A DNA stretch of 64,000 bases from Ophiura sarsii. Taxonomy: Eukaryota > Echinodermata > Ophiuroidea > Amphilepidida > Ophiuridae. Below are positions 31,691-42,984 of this stretch, in pieces; within the stretch, counting starts at the first letter, position 1; the number at the start of each line of letters is the position of its first letter. Under the pieces are notes generated by a model. It was given only the letters and a program-made list of their open reading frames with translations. It made no database searches and was not told the origin of the DNA. Made by a program: the position numbers and the translations under genes. The DNA lies in NCBI GenBank assembly GCA_035610835.1, contig CM069441.1, positions 85,600,677 through 85,664,676 of the forward strand. The letters are read 5' to 3'.

Positions 31691-31880
31691 CAAATATGGA
31701 TATAATGGACTGCTCTTTATTCGTGAAATGGGGTGAAATATTGTCCCTCGGTGATCTGGAGACCGTAAGCCTACTATTTTCCCTCAGCCTCCGGCTTCGG
31801 GAAAATAGTAGGCTTACGGTCTCCAGATCACCTCGGGGCAATATTTCACCCCATTTCCCTCATGAGCAGTCCATATTTGT
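31691..31880. repeat. Long hairpin with GC-rich loop
   Basis: Arms of about 80 bp: GAAATGGGGTGAAATATTG and ATCTGGAGACCGTAAGCCTA are mirrored after the centre CCTCAGCCTCCGGCTTCGGG. Flanking CAAATATGGA/TCCATATTTG extends the stem. It has the layout of the 18.9-kb and 40.9-kb palindromes: AT-rich stem, GC-rich centre. Confidence 0.88.
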
Positions 31881-31887
31881 ATACTAT

Positions 31888-31940
31888 TCCATGAGCTATT
31901 TGAACATCGCAAATTCAACGCGTTTTACATAGAGATCTAT
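31888..31940 (+). repeat. Single copy of the 53-bp repeat
   Basis: CCATGAGCTATTTGAACATC...ACGCGTTTTACATAGAGATC matches the 18626-18768 array in the same orientation with a few changes. Confidence 0.8.
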
Positions 31941-32140
31941 ATGCGCTCTATACGATAAATCATCGTAAACTACCGTTAAACTTCATCTATAAGCACCCAT
32001 TGACTAATAGTTAATAAGCAGAGAATAGATAAAAAGGTATGAGCGCCCTCTTTTGATCTAGAGAAATTAGCACGAATTTGTTTAGTGTATTCGATATTCA
32101 ATACTATAAAGTTGTATTACTATCTAAATAATTTCATGGA

Positions 32141-32222
32141 CAGACGAATTGCTCAGTTGGTAAAGCGCCCGGAAAAGCGTCAACTTCAGTATCACGAGGT
32201 TGGTGGATCAATTCTCAACTAC
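32141..32222 (+). other. tRNA-like SINE head
   Basis: TTGCTCAGTTGGTAAAGCG is a good A-box-like D arm. About 50 bases later GGTGGATCAATTCTC is a degraded B box. Spacing fits a tRNA, but the stems do not pair well, so SINE or pseudogene. Confidence 0.45.
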
Positions 32223-32701
32223 ACCTTTTGCAATTTCTTTTGAAATCCAAGTGATATAGAAATTAATGCAAACTTGAATGTAAAATTATTACTCAATTAT
32301 ACTAGCTTTATTGTTATTTTTCAAAAAACAAGCGCATAATTAATTTGATTGTATAAAGTAATGATCTTAATAGTCCAACCTTTTTATAAGCTAAAACACA
32401 TTTATACTACAAATTAACCACAGCAAAATGTATTCATTGGCTTATTTTAAATGTTTCACACAGTAATCTTAAACGTTTCCTTCATCATGATTTAAGGGCA
32501 AATTATGATGATGCATATTAGGTTGGTAGATCAAGTTAAGCAACAAAATGAAAGTAACTATGCAAACCACTATAATCCTGGTCTCACAGGATTATAATTG
32601 AATGGCTATTAAATCAATTTATTTTCAATAAGATAGAGGGCCGTCCATTTATACCGACCCATCAATCATACATGTAGTTATAAAACAGTATCTGACATAG
32701 C
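32223..32701. other. Spacer, nothing recognised
   Basis: AT-rich; no exon, no repeat boundary. Confidence 0.4.
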
Positions 32702-32800
32702 ACTCCCGTTTAGATCAATTGGTAAAGCCGACAGTTTGGGCTAGGGCAATTGTGATCGCAGGTTCCAGATGACAATTCCTGGTTCGAATCTCACTTCAAT
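32702..32800 (+). other. tRNA-like SINE head
   Basis: TTTAGATCAATTGGTAAAGC resembles a D arm/A box and CCTGGTTCGAATCTC is a clear B box. The distance (about 75 bases) is longer than in a class I tRNA. Related in layout to 32141-32222, so probably the same SINE family. Confidence 0.5.
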
Positions 32801-32829
32801 CTTGATTTTCTCGAAAAGCGTGTTGCGTC

Positions 32830-32862
32830 GAATAGATCTGTATGCGATGAGACCGACGAATT
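32830..32862 (-). repeat. Right member of the distant inverted repeat
   Basis: GAATAGATCTGTATGCGATG followed by AGACCGACGAATT is the reverse complement of 18390-18422 with two or three changes. The pair brackets the composite element and its neighbouring repeats, about 14.4 kb apart. Confidence 0.75.
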
Positions 32863-33060
32863 GAAAATGTACAAACACAGATGTTAGAGCGCCCTGATAC
32901 CATGCCTCTTCCTTTGGTGACTGATATGAATGGCTTATTATAAATGCCCTCGTATGTTAAATCTTTAACATATTATCCACCTTATGTGCAACCTTCAGAA
33001 TAGTCAATCTGGTAGTCAATGATAGAAAGTTATCTCTCGAGACTTGTAATCCCTCCATAT

Positions 33061-33978
33061 ATAGATTTAGTCAATAAGCAGAACATTAATATGGGTGATT
33101 CCACGGTAACACGCGTTACATTTTAACGCATCATTTATTTTAACATTCAGCTAGAAGAGTAATTGAAATTAAGTTTTTAATTTTGTATTTGTTTGAATAA
33201 TAGTCCTTTATTTTAAATATCTTTTAGTTCTTATGAAAATCAAATATGGCTTTTGTAGGGTTCTCTAGGGGAGGGGTAAACTTAATGGTTCTCCCACGGT
33301 TCTCCTGATCTGGTTCCGGCTAATCAGAGAGCATATTTCACCCGCAAGTAATCAGCTAACTTTATTGTTTATAGTCTGTTAGAGAGATATCTGACATTTA
33401 GAACGGTTATAGTGGAAAATAAATATTAAATTGATTTGAATTATGTGGGGCAGAGCGCTCAGTCAGAATAATTAACAACTGAGTCGATTAAGGAAGAGGA
33501 AGATGCATCTATTACGTTATTATTGTCTTGAAAGCTAATTAGTCTAATTGAATCTGAAACCACTGAGCGATGTGTCGTATTCATATTTAATCGTATGAAT
33601 TTATTATATCAAATTGTATCCAATTGAACGAGCTATGTGTTCTGCCATATGATGCAGGGTGAGTAAAAATGTGTGAAAAATAAAATCGACAGATTTTTCG
33701 CCAAAAAACGGCTGATTCTACATGATTTGATGAGAGGAAAATAAAAATCTTTAAAAAAAGAAGACAAATCTTGAAAAACGCAAAAGTGGGTCGGTCGGGC
33801 TCGTCGCCTAATGTAATTAACATGCCTATCCTAATAGAAATAAACTTGTAAAAGAATTATCAATTTGATCGTCTACAATATATAAATAGTAGTGATATTA
33901 CAAGATTTAGTCAATAAACAGAACATTAATATGGGTGATTCCACGGTAACACGCGTTACATTTTAACGCATCATTTTT
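33061..33978 (+). repeat. Two copies of a ~76-bp repeat with a GGTAACACGCGTTAC core
   Basis: GATTTAGTCAATAA(G/A)CAGAA begins copies at about 33064 and 33904. They share AATATGGGTGATTCCACGG, then GGTAACACGCGTTACA (33105, 33945) and TTTTAACGCATCATTT. The 0.75 kb between them is AT-rich with no gene recognised. Confidence 0.85.
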
Positions 33979-33999
33979 GCTGGGTCTCAGACACAGGTT

Positions 34000-34397
34000 T
34001 AAGTTTGCCTTTGTTTACACACGGCGCTCTTGATCAAGATTTTGACAGCTATTACTTAATCACGAATGCAATGGCCTCAACATAATGGGTACAAACAGGG
34101 TACGTATGAACTTTGCGTTGTTTCAGTTAAATGAGGGATTAATGGATCAGCCAATCTCCGGGTCAACGCACTTTGGTGCTGGCTCGCTGCATAGTATAAG
34201 TTTGCCTATGTTTACACACGGGTATTCTTGATCAACATTTTGACAGCTATTACTTAATCACGAATGCAATAGCCTCAACATATGGGTACAAACAGGCTAC
34301 TTATGAACTTTGCGTTGATGCAGTTAAATGAGGGATGAATGAATCAGTTAGTCTCCGGGTCAACGCACTGTGGTCAACGCCAGTTTGGCTCGCTGCT
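34000..34397 (+). repeat. Two tandem ~197-bp units
   Basis: TAAGTTTGCCT starts at 34000 and 34197. Shared blocks are GTTTACACACGG, TTTTGACAGCTATTACTTAA, TCACGAATGCAAT, TCTCCGGGTCAACGCAC and GGCTCGCTGC. About 85-90% identical by eye. Confidence 0.88.
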
Positions 34398-36063
34398 TTT
34401 ATTTATTTTCTTGACCACGTGTGAACAGTGACTGGCGTGAATGGCTTGTTGATTCATCGGACGCTCATTGGCTATAAACCCAAGTAGACTATGGAAAAAG
34501 TAGAAAATGTGCTTAGTTATTGATTTTCGTAGTCCACCTCTGGGCAGAACATGAAATCATTACCAAAAGGTGGCAAATATATCCCTTAACACAAATTCAC
34601 CTGATCCCACGTTCGTAGGTTGCACGTTATGAACCTAGACCTCGATTTAGGGTCAAAGGTCACATGTGTTTCAATGTGAAGTCAAAAACTAAATTTAACA
34701 TGGTAAAAAACTAAAAAATGAGCTATTGACTATATAAAGTATATTGTATTGTTGGGATAAGTGTTTTAAACAAAAAAGTCAATCACAACTTTGATCGTAG
34801 ATCAATAGTTTTTGAACTGTGACCTTTTGAAAAAGACAAGTTGGCCAAAATAGACCATTTTGGTCATATTTTCGCAAAATTGGCACAAAAATGACATGTT
34901 ATCATCATTCAAAAAATATTTTGACTCATTATGAATTGATAAACCATGTTATAATGTTGGTTTATAGATGAACTTTACATTACAACACATTTCAAAAGTC
35001 AATGGTGTCCGCATGCCATGGCAAACAGCTTTAATATCCTTCAAATTCATCGAAAATGGGTAAAATCTGAGTCAAATTATAAGGATTAAGAAAAATCAGC
35101 CCTTTTTGTACAACGAAACGTCGATTGATGCTCGTAGAGCCGCAGTAGGCCTACGCGTGATACATAAAACGTGAACCATATTTGCATAGATAGCGATGAT
35201 ATGATTTAATCAAGTTTTGCTGTGTTTTTGTTAGTAGAACCAACAATAATGGCAATTTTTAATGTTCAACGTAAATTTTTAAACATTTAAATTTTTCAAA
35301 ACCCTTTAAAATTGCGATATCGAAGGAATGTAAGCTACCTTAAACCAATAACATTTGAAAACAATAGTGGCTTGTTCACCATTCATGAGTTGCGTGAGAA
35401 TATCGATTAACTTCAGGTAATTTTCTTCAAATTGCCCACTTGTGTTGTTAAAATATGACTCCTTCAAAAAGTCGGCTCTATCAATTGACACTGACAGAGT
35501 GAGACGTCGGTATACACCTTTGATGTTGGCGTTCTCGACCGTCATTTGTAGAAGAGGCAAGAAGTGGTGCATTTGGACCAAATGTATTCAATTCGGGTGA
35601 GGGAGGGGGGGGGGGGGGGCTGGGGGAAATGAGTAGGTGGTGCATAGTTTGAATTTGTCAAAATTTCACATTTATGAAGCCTAATTGTAGTGCCGTATAT
35701 AATCGTATATATATATCTTCCAAAAAATAAATCAACAGGCAGTTGACTTCAACATAAACAACTATATAATACAACAACCCACAAGACCCAGCTAGGTTTT
35801 GTCCAAAATCATTTGACCATTCAAATCCACCAACCGCCAAACCCGAGAACCGCGAAAACCGAGAACCGCTCTAGTTTATATTACATTCAGCTGGAAGAGT
35901 AATTGAAATTAAGTTTTAAATTTTGTATTTGAATAAGACTCGAGGCTAGATCCCACATGCAAATACAAACATAAAACTTTTACAAACAAATTAGAGACCA
36001 CTGCGAATTTCGGTAACACACGTTACTCTCTGAGACGCGCGCAACAAAAATATATATACTATA
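34398..36063. other. Spacer, no gene seen
   Basis: AT-rich. CATTCAGCTGGAAGAGTAAT near 35885 repeats a segment near 33145. A poly-G run lies near 35607-35620. A minus-strand 91-codon frame (35306-35581) shows no domain or splice sites and was not called. Confidence 0.45.
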
Positions 36064-36250
36064 CTCTCTTAAATCAATTTGACAAGTCAATCTTAAAGAT
36101 TGTGCTTAGGGAAAGATCTTAAAAGATTCAAAATATTCAATCCAATAGAGTGAATTTCAATATATCGGATTGAAACTTCACTCTATTAGATTGAACATTT
36201 TTAATCTTTAATCTTTAAGATTGACTTGTCAATCTTTTGACTTAAGAGAG
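36064..36250. mobile_element. 187-bp palindromic MITE, TA target site
   Basis: CTCTCTTAA at the left and TTAAGAGAG at the right are terminal. The arms contain GACAAGTCAATCTTAAAGAT and its mirror. TA flanks both ends (36062-36063, 36251-36252). No coding sequence. Confidence 0.8.
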
Positions 36251-37743
36251 TAGGTCTATAATTATAGACTAAGGTTAAAAAAGCTAAAATAATTCAAGTG
36301 ATACATCCAGTGGCGGCGCGGCATCAGCATCATGGGGGGGAGGGGGGGGGGGGGGGGGCAAGAATATTGGGGGAGAAACCATGTGGGATGCGGCGAGCGA
36401 ATCGCGGGTAAATTTTGGTTTGGTATGTAATAATTGCCTAAATTAGCTTTGTTTTGTCTGAAATTAAACAATAAATGTTAAGTAATTTTGATATAAAAGT
36501 CAACATTTTCCTGTTTGTGGGACAAAACCTGATGAGACTAGAGGTGACACGGACGGGGGATCTTGATTTGGGGACCCATGTCCAACCCCCCCCCCCCCCC
36601 CCGCACCCCCCGTAGTGCCACCATTGCATACCTCTTACAAACTACATAATAGTCGTTAACAGCAACACAAGTAACGGTAACACGCGTTACACTTTGTGCG
36701 ACGCTAAATTACTTAATTTCTAATTCTTCATAAAAACGTTGAAATACGGTAGTCAATTCTCGGTATTCACGATACTGAAAACTGGTCACAAGAGGGCTCA
36801 AATCCACTGAAAACCGTGATGAATATATTTACCACGAAAAGTGATCAACCCAACATGATTTATGTTTTAGCACTTTTACTGACAGCACATTATGGTAACA
36901 CGCGTTACAAATTTTGATGGCTCATTATGAAGTGGTACTTTTCAGATTTGTTTCTGATTTTTTACTATTTTAACAAAAGGACTTACAAGAAGGAGGAACA
37001 TTATAAGTGAAACCAAATTGGTTAGGAATTACATTCATTTCAAAAAGTGTTGTTTATTGCCTTGGAAACACGCGTTATCACTCCAAAATAATAGGGAAAA
37101 GTAAATGCTTTTATAGTAAACAAATACAAAACATTGTGATTGTGATACTGAATTTTTGTCTGTGACCAATTCTAATTTTTGGACTTAGAGTGGAATCAAC
37201 TAGCAAATGACTAGAAAAAAACCCCTACCCCAGTACCCCAACAGAAAGACAACTCAAACAAATCCAAGGTCTTGTATAATGTTGGGCAATTCCGTAAGTC
37301 GTCAACAATCAGACAATCACAAATCACATTATTGGCTGTCAAGTATTGGAAATGATTTTCATCCGGGTTTTTATGTCATCGTGAGGGTTTAGGACGTGAC
37401 TTTGATACAAATGTTTATTAACAATTTTGCGCAATGTACCGCCCTCTAGAGGCAAAAAAGTGATATTTTGGTACAGATGACGTGTGTTCGGACGTACGCG
37501 CCTGTGGTTGCCTCCCTTTACTTGAATATATGATTGTATTATGAATAGCCTACGTCAAAACAAAACAAAAATACACGTCAACACTGACACTCGTTTTGTG
37601 TTTTTCATTTTAAGAAATGAATTTTGAGATACTTTATTATGTTTAAAGCAGACATGAATTAATTTGAAAGGCCTGGCATCACGCAGTCTGTAAACAGTGC
37701 TCATTTCTCTGCATACGTTATGCCCTTTATCAAACATTTATAT
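36251..37743. other. Spacer with repeated GTAACACGCGTTAC words and G/C runs
   Basis: Poly-G near 36335-36357 and poly-C near 36585-36601, each next to a CAGTGGCGGC- or AGTGCCACCATTG-type tag. GGTAACACGCGTTAC occurs at 36676 and 36894, with variants at 36012 and 37064. No exon recognised. Confidence 0.5.
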
Positions 37744-37747
37744 TTAA

Positions 37748-37997
37748 CACTTTACACGCGGCAGTCGTCTGCTGACGACTGTTCCAAAATTTCACGTAAT
37801 GTTTAAAAATTAAATGTCAACATTATTGAATTCATCATTTTGGAATCATCATTAGAAATGCATTAAAATAAGTACAAACAAGTTTAATATTGGTTCAGTA
37901 ATTCTTGAGATATAGGCTACTTGAAAGTTGGAAAAGGTTTCGGAAAATGTGTTTTGTATAGTATGGTAAAACTAATACTATAGCCGCGTTGAAAGTG
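37748..37997. mobile_element. 250-bp MITE, TTAA target site (family A)
   Basis: CACTTTACACGCGGC at the left and GCCGCGTTGAAAGTG at the right, flanked by TTAA (37744-37747, 37998-38001). Aligns along its length with 58045-58290. The TTAA duplication points to the piggyBac superfamily (inference). Confidence 0.85.
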
Positions 37998-38001
37998 TTA
38001 A

Positions 38002-39359
38002 GAAACAATAGCAGTAAAAAAAAATAATCGTGGGGAAATAGTGCAAGTCACCTAACATGCATTAATGTGATCTGTCATCTTTAACATTAAAGACATCATC
38101 TTGAATGTGTCCGAAATTAACGTAGGCCTACGTATTAGCAGTGGCGTATCAGAGAGCTGCTGCCCCCCCCCCCCCCCATTGACAAAGAGTTAACAAAAAA
38201 AGGAGGAAGCGGAGAAGAGGAGAAGAAGGAGGAAGAGAACGGTCATATGCGGCGCATTTTTTTCTACAGGTTTCAATATTATAATGGGTCTCGAACAACA
38301 ACAAATATTCTAAATATTATATGGGGGACATTAAAAACGTAATACTGGACCTTTTGAGGGGCCGGCGTATACATACATTTCATGTTGTCAACCCTCACAA
38401 ACGTGAAATTTATCAAGCGCTGTAAGCTTTTGAAGTATTAATATGATGTGTATAAAAGTATACATTTTGGAAATGAGTCTGAGTATTTTTAAAATAAAAT
38501 TGCCTGAAAATTTGCTGCATTCATAGGAAATTCAGTTTTTGGTAAAAAAATGCTGAAATTGCACCAAATTCATCTTAATACAATTTTCTAGGAGGTATTT
38601 TTGTTCGTTTAAATGTCTGATTATTTTTTGAATTATTGACCAAAAAGTGCCAAAAATGTTATTTTCATGATTTTGGAAGTAAAACATCACATTTGTTGGC
38701 ACTTTTTGGTCTAGATTTCAAATAAGATATTCAAGAACAAAAAAGAAGTTCCTAGAGAATTTAATTAGGATTATAATAAAACAAGAACGACAAAATTTGA
38801 CAAAATATATTTTTAGTTAGGCCTATCTTGACAAAACCTAAAATGGGTCAAAAACCGTGATTTTTATAATTTTCTCTAAAATGGTCAATTTCATGTTCAT
38901 GGTTGGATTCATGGTACCCTTTTCTACAAGAAAATGTATAGTTTAATAATAGATTAAATGAATAATGAAGAAGTTACGGCAGTTTTACGGAGGCTGTACC
39001 TGAGGGTTCGTACCCCTTTTACTTTAGTGTTAAAACGGCCAATGTTTCATTATTCAAGCTTAACAAGATGGCTTCAGGAACATTTTTCTGGACCATTTTG
39101 TTCAAAAACTGCAATTTCTTGCGCGTTTTACGCGCATTTTTTCCCGACAGGTTTCAACATAATAATGGGTCTCGAACCACACCCAAATATTCAAAAAAGT
39201 ATATGGAGGACATTCAAACCTGGACCTTTTTTGTTGTAAAAATGCAATGTTTCATTATTCAAGATGGCTTCAGAAACGCTATTTTGGCCATTTTAATTCA
39301 ACACTACTGACAATTTTTTGCGCGCTTCGTGCGCATTTTATCTACAGTTTTCAACATTA
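38002..39359 (+). repeat. Mosaic of dispersed repeats
   Basis: Contains a poly-C run near 38163-38177 beside a CAGTGGCGTATC tag and a purine-rich GGAGAAGAGGAGAAG tract near 38199-38240. AAATTTATCAAGCGCTGTAA near 38406 is shared with 42340 and 47120. CCAAAAAGTGCCAAAAATG and GAAGAAGTTACGGCAGTTTT (about 38640-39005) are shared with 2.5-2.95 kb, and GCGCGCTTCGTGCGCATTTT near 39320 with 46.7-47.1 kb. No functional gene. Confidence 0.7.
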
Positions 39360-39750
39360 CACTCTTAGAAAAAAATGGTTCGTTTAAGAACCCTTTTTTG
39401 TCCCGCGGGAGCACCTTTGGCCTAAAAGGTTCTAAAAAGAACCTTAGAATGGTTCTTTGAAGAACTTTCAAATTTTAAATAAGACATAAAGGTATATTTA
39501 CTTTTTTGTTTTTATGTAATATGCAAATTCAAGAGAAATGTAAACATATTTAGTCCTTTTCAACTGTTAGTAAAATCATTTCTTCTTGGCTAAAAACATT
39601 TTTTACCGTTTTACCAAGAACCATTGAGGGTTCTCCATAATTTTCCCCAAAAGGTTCTTGAAGCTTGAGGAACCATTTTCTTGGCTAAAGAACCCTTTTA
39701 GAACCTTTTTTGGTTCTAAAAGGAACCCAATGAAATTTCTATAGGGCGTG
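39360..39750. mobile_element. 391-bp TIR element rich in GGTTCT words, TA target site
   Basis: The left end CACTCTTAGAAAAAAATGG and the right end TTTCTATAGGGCGTG are imperfect inverted repeats flanked by TA (39358-39359, 39751-39752). AAGAACC/GGTTCTT words repeat inside in both orientations. Confidence 0.68.
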
Positions 39751-40160
39751 TAATACACAATATGATTAGAAGAATTAATTAACCAGTCTAACTAATGACA
39801 CAAATGAGGTAATTAACCATGGAATTATCATGGTTCAACAATGCACGAAATAAATTGGATGAATCCGAGGGTATTAATACCAGATACCGTAGCCGGACCG
39901 AACGAACATAAAAATAGTGAATCTAAGATAACGTGTTTTATGGAGTGTTCATACATACTTTGGTGTGCGGGCTTCAAATTTGAAGGGTCGGGTTCTAAAA
40001 AGTGTTGAAGCTCCACAGAGGAGAGGGGGGGGGGGGGGGGGGGGGGGGGGTCAACAAGTGTCGAAAACCCCCAAAGAGAGAGAGAGAGAGGGGGGGGGGG
40101 GGTCAAAACAGTTTGAACATTCCATTTTACCAAAACTATTATTAGGCCTATGTCCAGGAA
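39751..40160. other. Spacer with long poly-G runs
   Basis: Poly-G near 40026-40050 and 40089-40102, the second preceded by an (AG)n tract. Apparent frames across them are Gly/Pro homopolymers. Confidence 0.55.
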
Positions 40161-40324
40161 GCGATTTTTTTTTACTAGTAAACATTGTAAAATTTTATTT
40201 ATTTCGTTTTAATACGGAATAAAGCAAAACTCACTGAATAAAATGATTTTTTTAATTTACAAAAAAAAGTCAACTGATTTTACCTGTGAGCCCATACAAA
40301 TGTTTACTAGTAAAAAAAAATCGC
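40161..40324. mobile_element. 164-bp MITE with 9-bp target duplication (family B, copy 1)
   Basis: The ends GCGATTTTTTTTTACTAGTA and its mirror are flanked by GTCCAGGAA on both sides (40152-40160, 40325-40333). A near-identical element is at 43323-43488. A 9-bp duplication fits Mutator-like or related elements (inference). Confidence 0.9.
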
Positions 40325-40866
40325 GTCCAGGAATATCATGTGGAAGTCCATTAAAAAAGAAAGTATGGTCAAACTCAATTCATTTAAATAGCCAAAAAAG
40401 GCGCGCTTCGCGCATCATACAAAATATTTTCTGAGTCAAGTGACTCACTTTTCATAAATGGGGTTACTGTGGGAGACAAAATGACTCATTTTGATCAATA
40501 AAGTGTCACTGTGGAGACAAATTGACTCAGTTTTACGATGACGACTCGCTTTTATTTTCAGTGATGTGTTTCAAGAATAGATAATAAATCGTGCAAAATG
40601 GTGTGAAAGTCATTCGGAGAATGGAGACATTCCCCCCGATTATTCCCCCCCCCCCTCCCTGTTCACATGCATGCCCCCTCATGTCCCACCCCAAATTGAA
40701 GACCCTAATTACGCCACTGCCCTTCCCTAGCGATGTGTAAAAATAGAATATTATGCGCCAGTAATTTTTTGGGATTAAATTGAACATAATAAATGCTGTA
40801 CATAATCACATCAAACGTATTACGTTAGATAATATTATACAAATATGAATGCCTGAGCGTGTAATA
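40325..40866. other. Spacer
   Basis: GGCGCGCTTCGCGC near 40399, a TGACTCA-rich stretch near 40430-40530, and poly-C near 40647-40656 followed by ATTACGCCACTGCC. No gene. Confidence 0.5.
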
Positions 40867-41095
40867 GTAAAAACTATATCACAAGGTCAAATTTGGATTT
40901 TTCCATTGCACGAGGCGAAGCCGAGTGTAATGGAATAATCCAAATTGGACCGAGTGATATAGTTTACTATTGCACAAACAAAAGGCATTCAATATTTGTT
41001 TTATATCATGATATCACATCATTCTTGTCCAGCCATAATGATAGTAAAAACTATCACATGGTTGAAATTAGGCCTATCATGATATAAAATTTGAT
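40867..41095 (-). repeat. Diverged inverted copy of the 221-bp palindromic repeat
   Basis: AAACTATATCACAAGGTCAA and GGACCGAGTGATATAGTTTA flank the core GCACGAGGCGAAGCCGAGTG. CAAAAGGCATTCAATATTTG and CCATAATGATAGTAAAAACT follow, mirroring the 18897-19559 unit. Confidence 0.85.
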
Positions 41096-41566
41096 AACTA
41101 CCCGGATAACTACTATAACAATGAAAGATAATCTCGAGCAAAAATTGGCATGGAGTATATTAATTACAAATAGTATTCACTTATTTATGAATTGACAATG
41201 ACAATTACATGATTATAGGGTGTTCCAAAAAGTCTTTTTGCAAATTTCCATACGAATGGAATATGAGGAAGGAACATGCAGATCGTGATTACAGCGAAGT
41301 ATACATCTTGCACATTGCGCCCTATAAGTTGAACAATTGTATTTATTGTGACTTATGTACACAAACCTTTCAGCGTGTCTTTTATATTTGGAGGCGTCAG
41401 AAAGTAGTTAAGTTTTATAGTATTAAAATAATTGCACAGGTCTTTTTTATCCAATTATGTTTTTAGTTAATATATTGCGAATTATTGTAAGAGAGATTTA
41501 AAAGCTTTAAAAGGTTTTTAGGACTGTATTATGAGTTATGTGCAGTACCAGATATATATAGGCCTA
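41096..41566. other. Spacer; one possible TIR end
   Basis: AGGGTGTTCCAAAAAGTCTT near 41218 looks like a mariner-type terminus, but the opposite end was not found. No exon recognised. Confidence 0.45.
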
Positions 41567-41880
41567 CACATGGAAAAAAGTATCGCACCACTGCTTCTTT
41601 TTTTTGAAAAGTGCAAATGTGGCCTCGAATTTTATATCGCGTTATACCCAAACTTGTTTCATGAATGTTTTTGGACAAAATCATGCATTTTCCCCTTGGC
41701 CTTGAAAAAACATTACATCGATTACGTCACAAACTAAATGTGGCCCTTTTGTTGCACAACATTTTGTTGGACAGCTTACGCAAACAAATGATCCTTAATA
41801 TCACACCATGGTGGCAAAATTCGAGGCCACATTTGCACTTTTCAACAACAATAAAGTGGTGCGATACTTTTTTCCATGTG
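41567..41880. mobile_element. 314-bp MITE, TA target site
   Basis: CACATGGAAAAAAGTATCGC at the left is mirrored at the right. GTGCAAATGTGGCCTCGAAT is mirrored further inside. TA flanks both ends. The TSD suggests a mariner-type origin. Two plus-strand frames across it are not genes. Confidence 0.88.
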
Positions 41881-42096
41881 TATATATTGACTCTTTTTGG
41901 CGAGTCACGACGGCGCTCGCCTCTATACTATATCATGGTTGAGTTTTGACCTTTATAAAACTAGTCAGCATACCCACTGTTTATGTCTCATAGTATGTCA
42001 CAATACAAACAAAACGGTCTGTTTCGTTAGCGCGTACAAATCACCAACGAGAAGCTAGCCAAACCAGATTTGAACCCTTTAAACAATGGAAGGGTC

Positions 42097-42281
42097 TATT
42101 CGCAGTACGATACTGCGGATAAGAAGGGGTTGCAAGCTTATTCGCAATACGATACTGCGGATAAGAAGGTTTGTCCAGCTTATTCGCAGTACGATACTGC
42201 GGATAAGAGGGGTTGCTAGCTTATTCGCAGTACGATACTGCGGATAAGAAGGTTTGCCAGTTTATTCGCAGTACGATGGTG
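42097..42281 (+). repeat. 41-42-bp tandem repeat, 4.4 units, each with a small palindrome
   Basis: TATTCGCAGTACGATACTGC starts at 42097, 42139, 42181, 42222 and 42263. Each unit contains CGCAGTACGATACTGCG, a 7-base stem with a 3-base loop. Related CGCAGTATCGTACTGC sequence lies near 43757. Confidence 0.93.
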
Positions 42282-42329
42282 AAACAGTTTAAATGATTTT
42301 TTACCGTTTTTATGTCCCCTTTTAAGGGA

Positions 42330-42984
42330 AGTGTCAACCATTTTTGGCGCCAAATTTATCAAGCATTAGTTAAACTTTTAAACTATAAATGTTACGTACA
42401 TAAAAGATAAAAGTATATTTTTTTGTAATGAAATGAGTCTATTTTGGCACCAAATAAGTGAGGTTCTTTAGGTTAGTATAGTAATTGAGAGGGGTTAAAC
42501 TATCCTCTTAAATGCCAATAGAATCGATTTAGCACCAAAAAGCCAGGGTGGGTAGCCTATATAGTAGTTTTAGAGGGGGGGGGGGGGGGGGGTGGGGGTA
42601 AACTAACAAAGACCTATTAGACCGTCTTATGTCAATGTTAGAATCTATTTTGGCGCCAAAAGCCAGGGTCTTTAACCCCGGGGTGGGGGGTTACTTTCGC
42701 CAAAATCGTATACGTGGATGCGCCTGCCGGACTTCGAAAATTTGACTTTCTCTATCACTAGGCTTTTCGGGCCAATTTCCACGCATATACCAATTTTGTT
42801 AGAAAAGCACCCCGGATTGCACAAATTGGATGCTTTTTATTTACCAAAAAATCCTCAAAATATAGGCCTACCCAATGTATGCCAATTGGCGTTTTGGTCT
42901 GTGATGAAAACACCCCACCTCATCGCTCGCTATACTCAATCATTGCAAAAAAAGCGGGGGGGGGGGCTGACATTGGAAGGGTAT
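42330..42984 (+). repeat. Dispersed-repeat mosaic with poly-G runs
   Basis: GGCGCCAAATTTATCAAGCA near 42347 matches 47110. TTTGGC(A/G)CCAAA words recur near 42440-42660. Poly-G runs are near 42576-42592 and 42957-42966. Confidence 0.65.
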
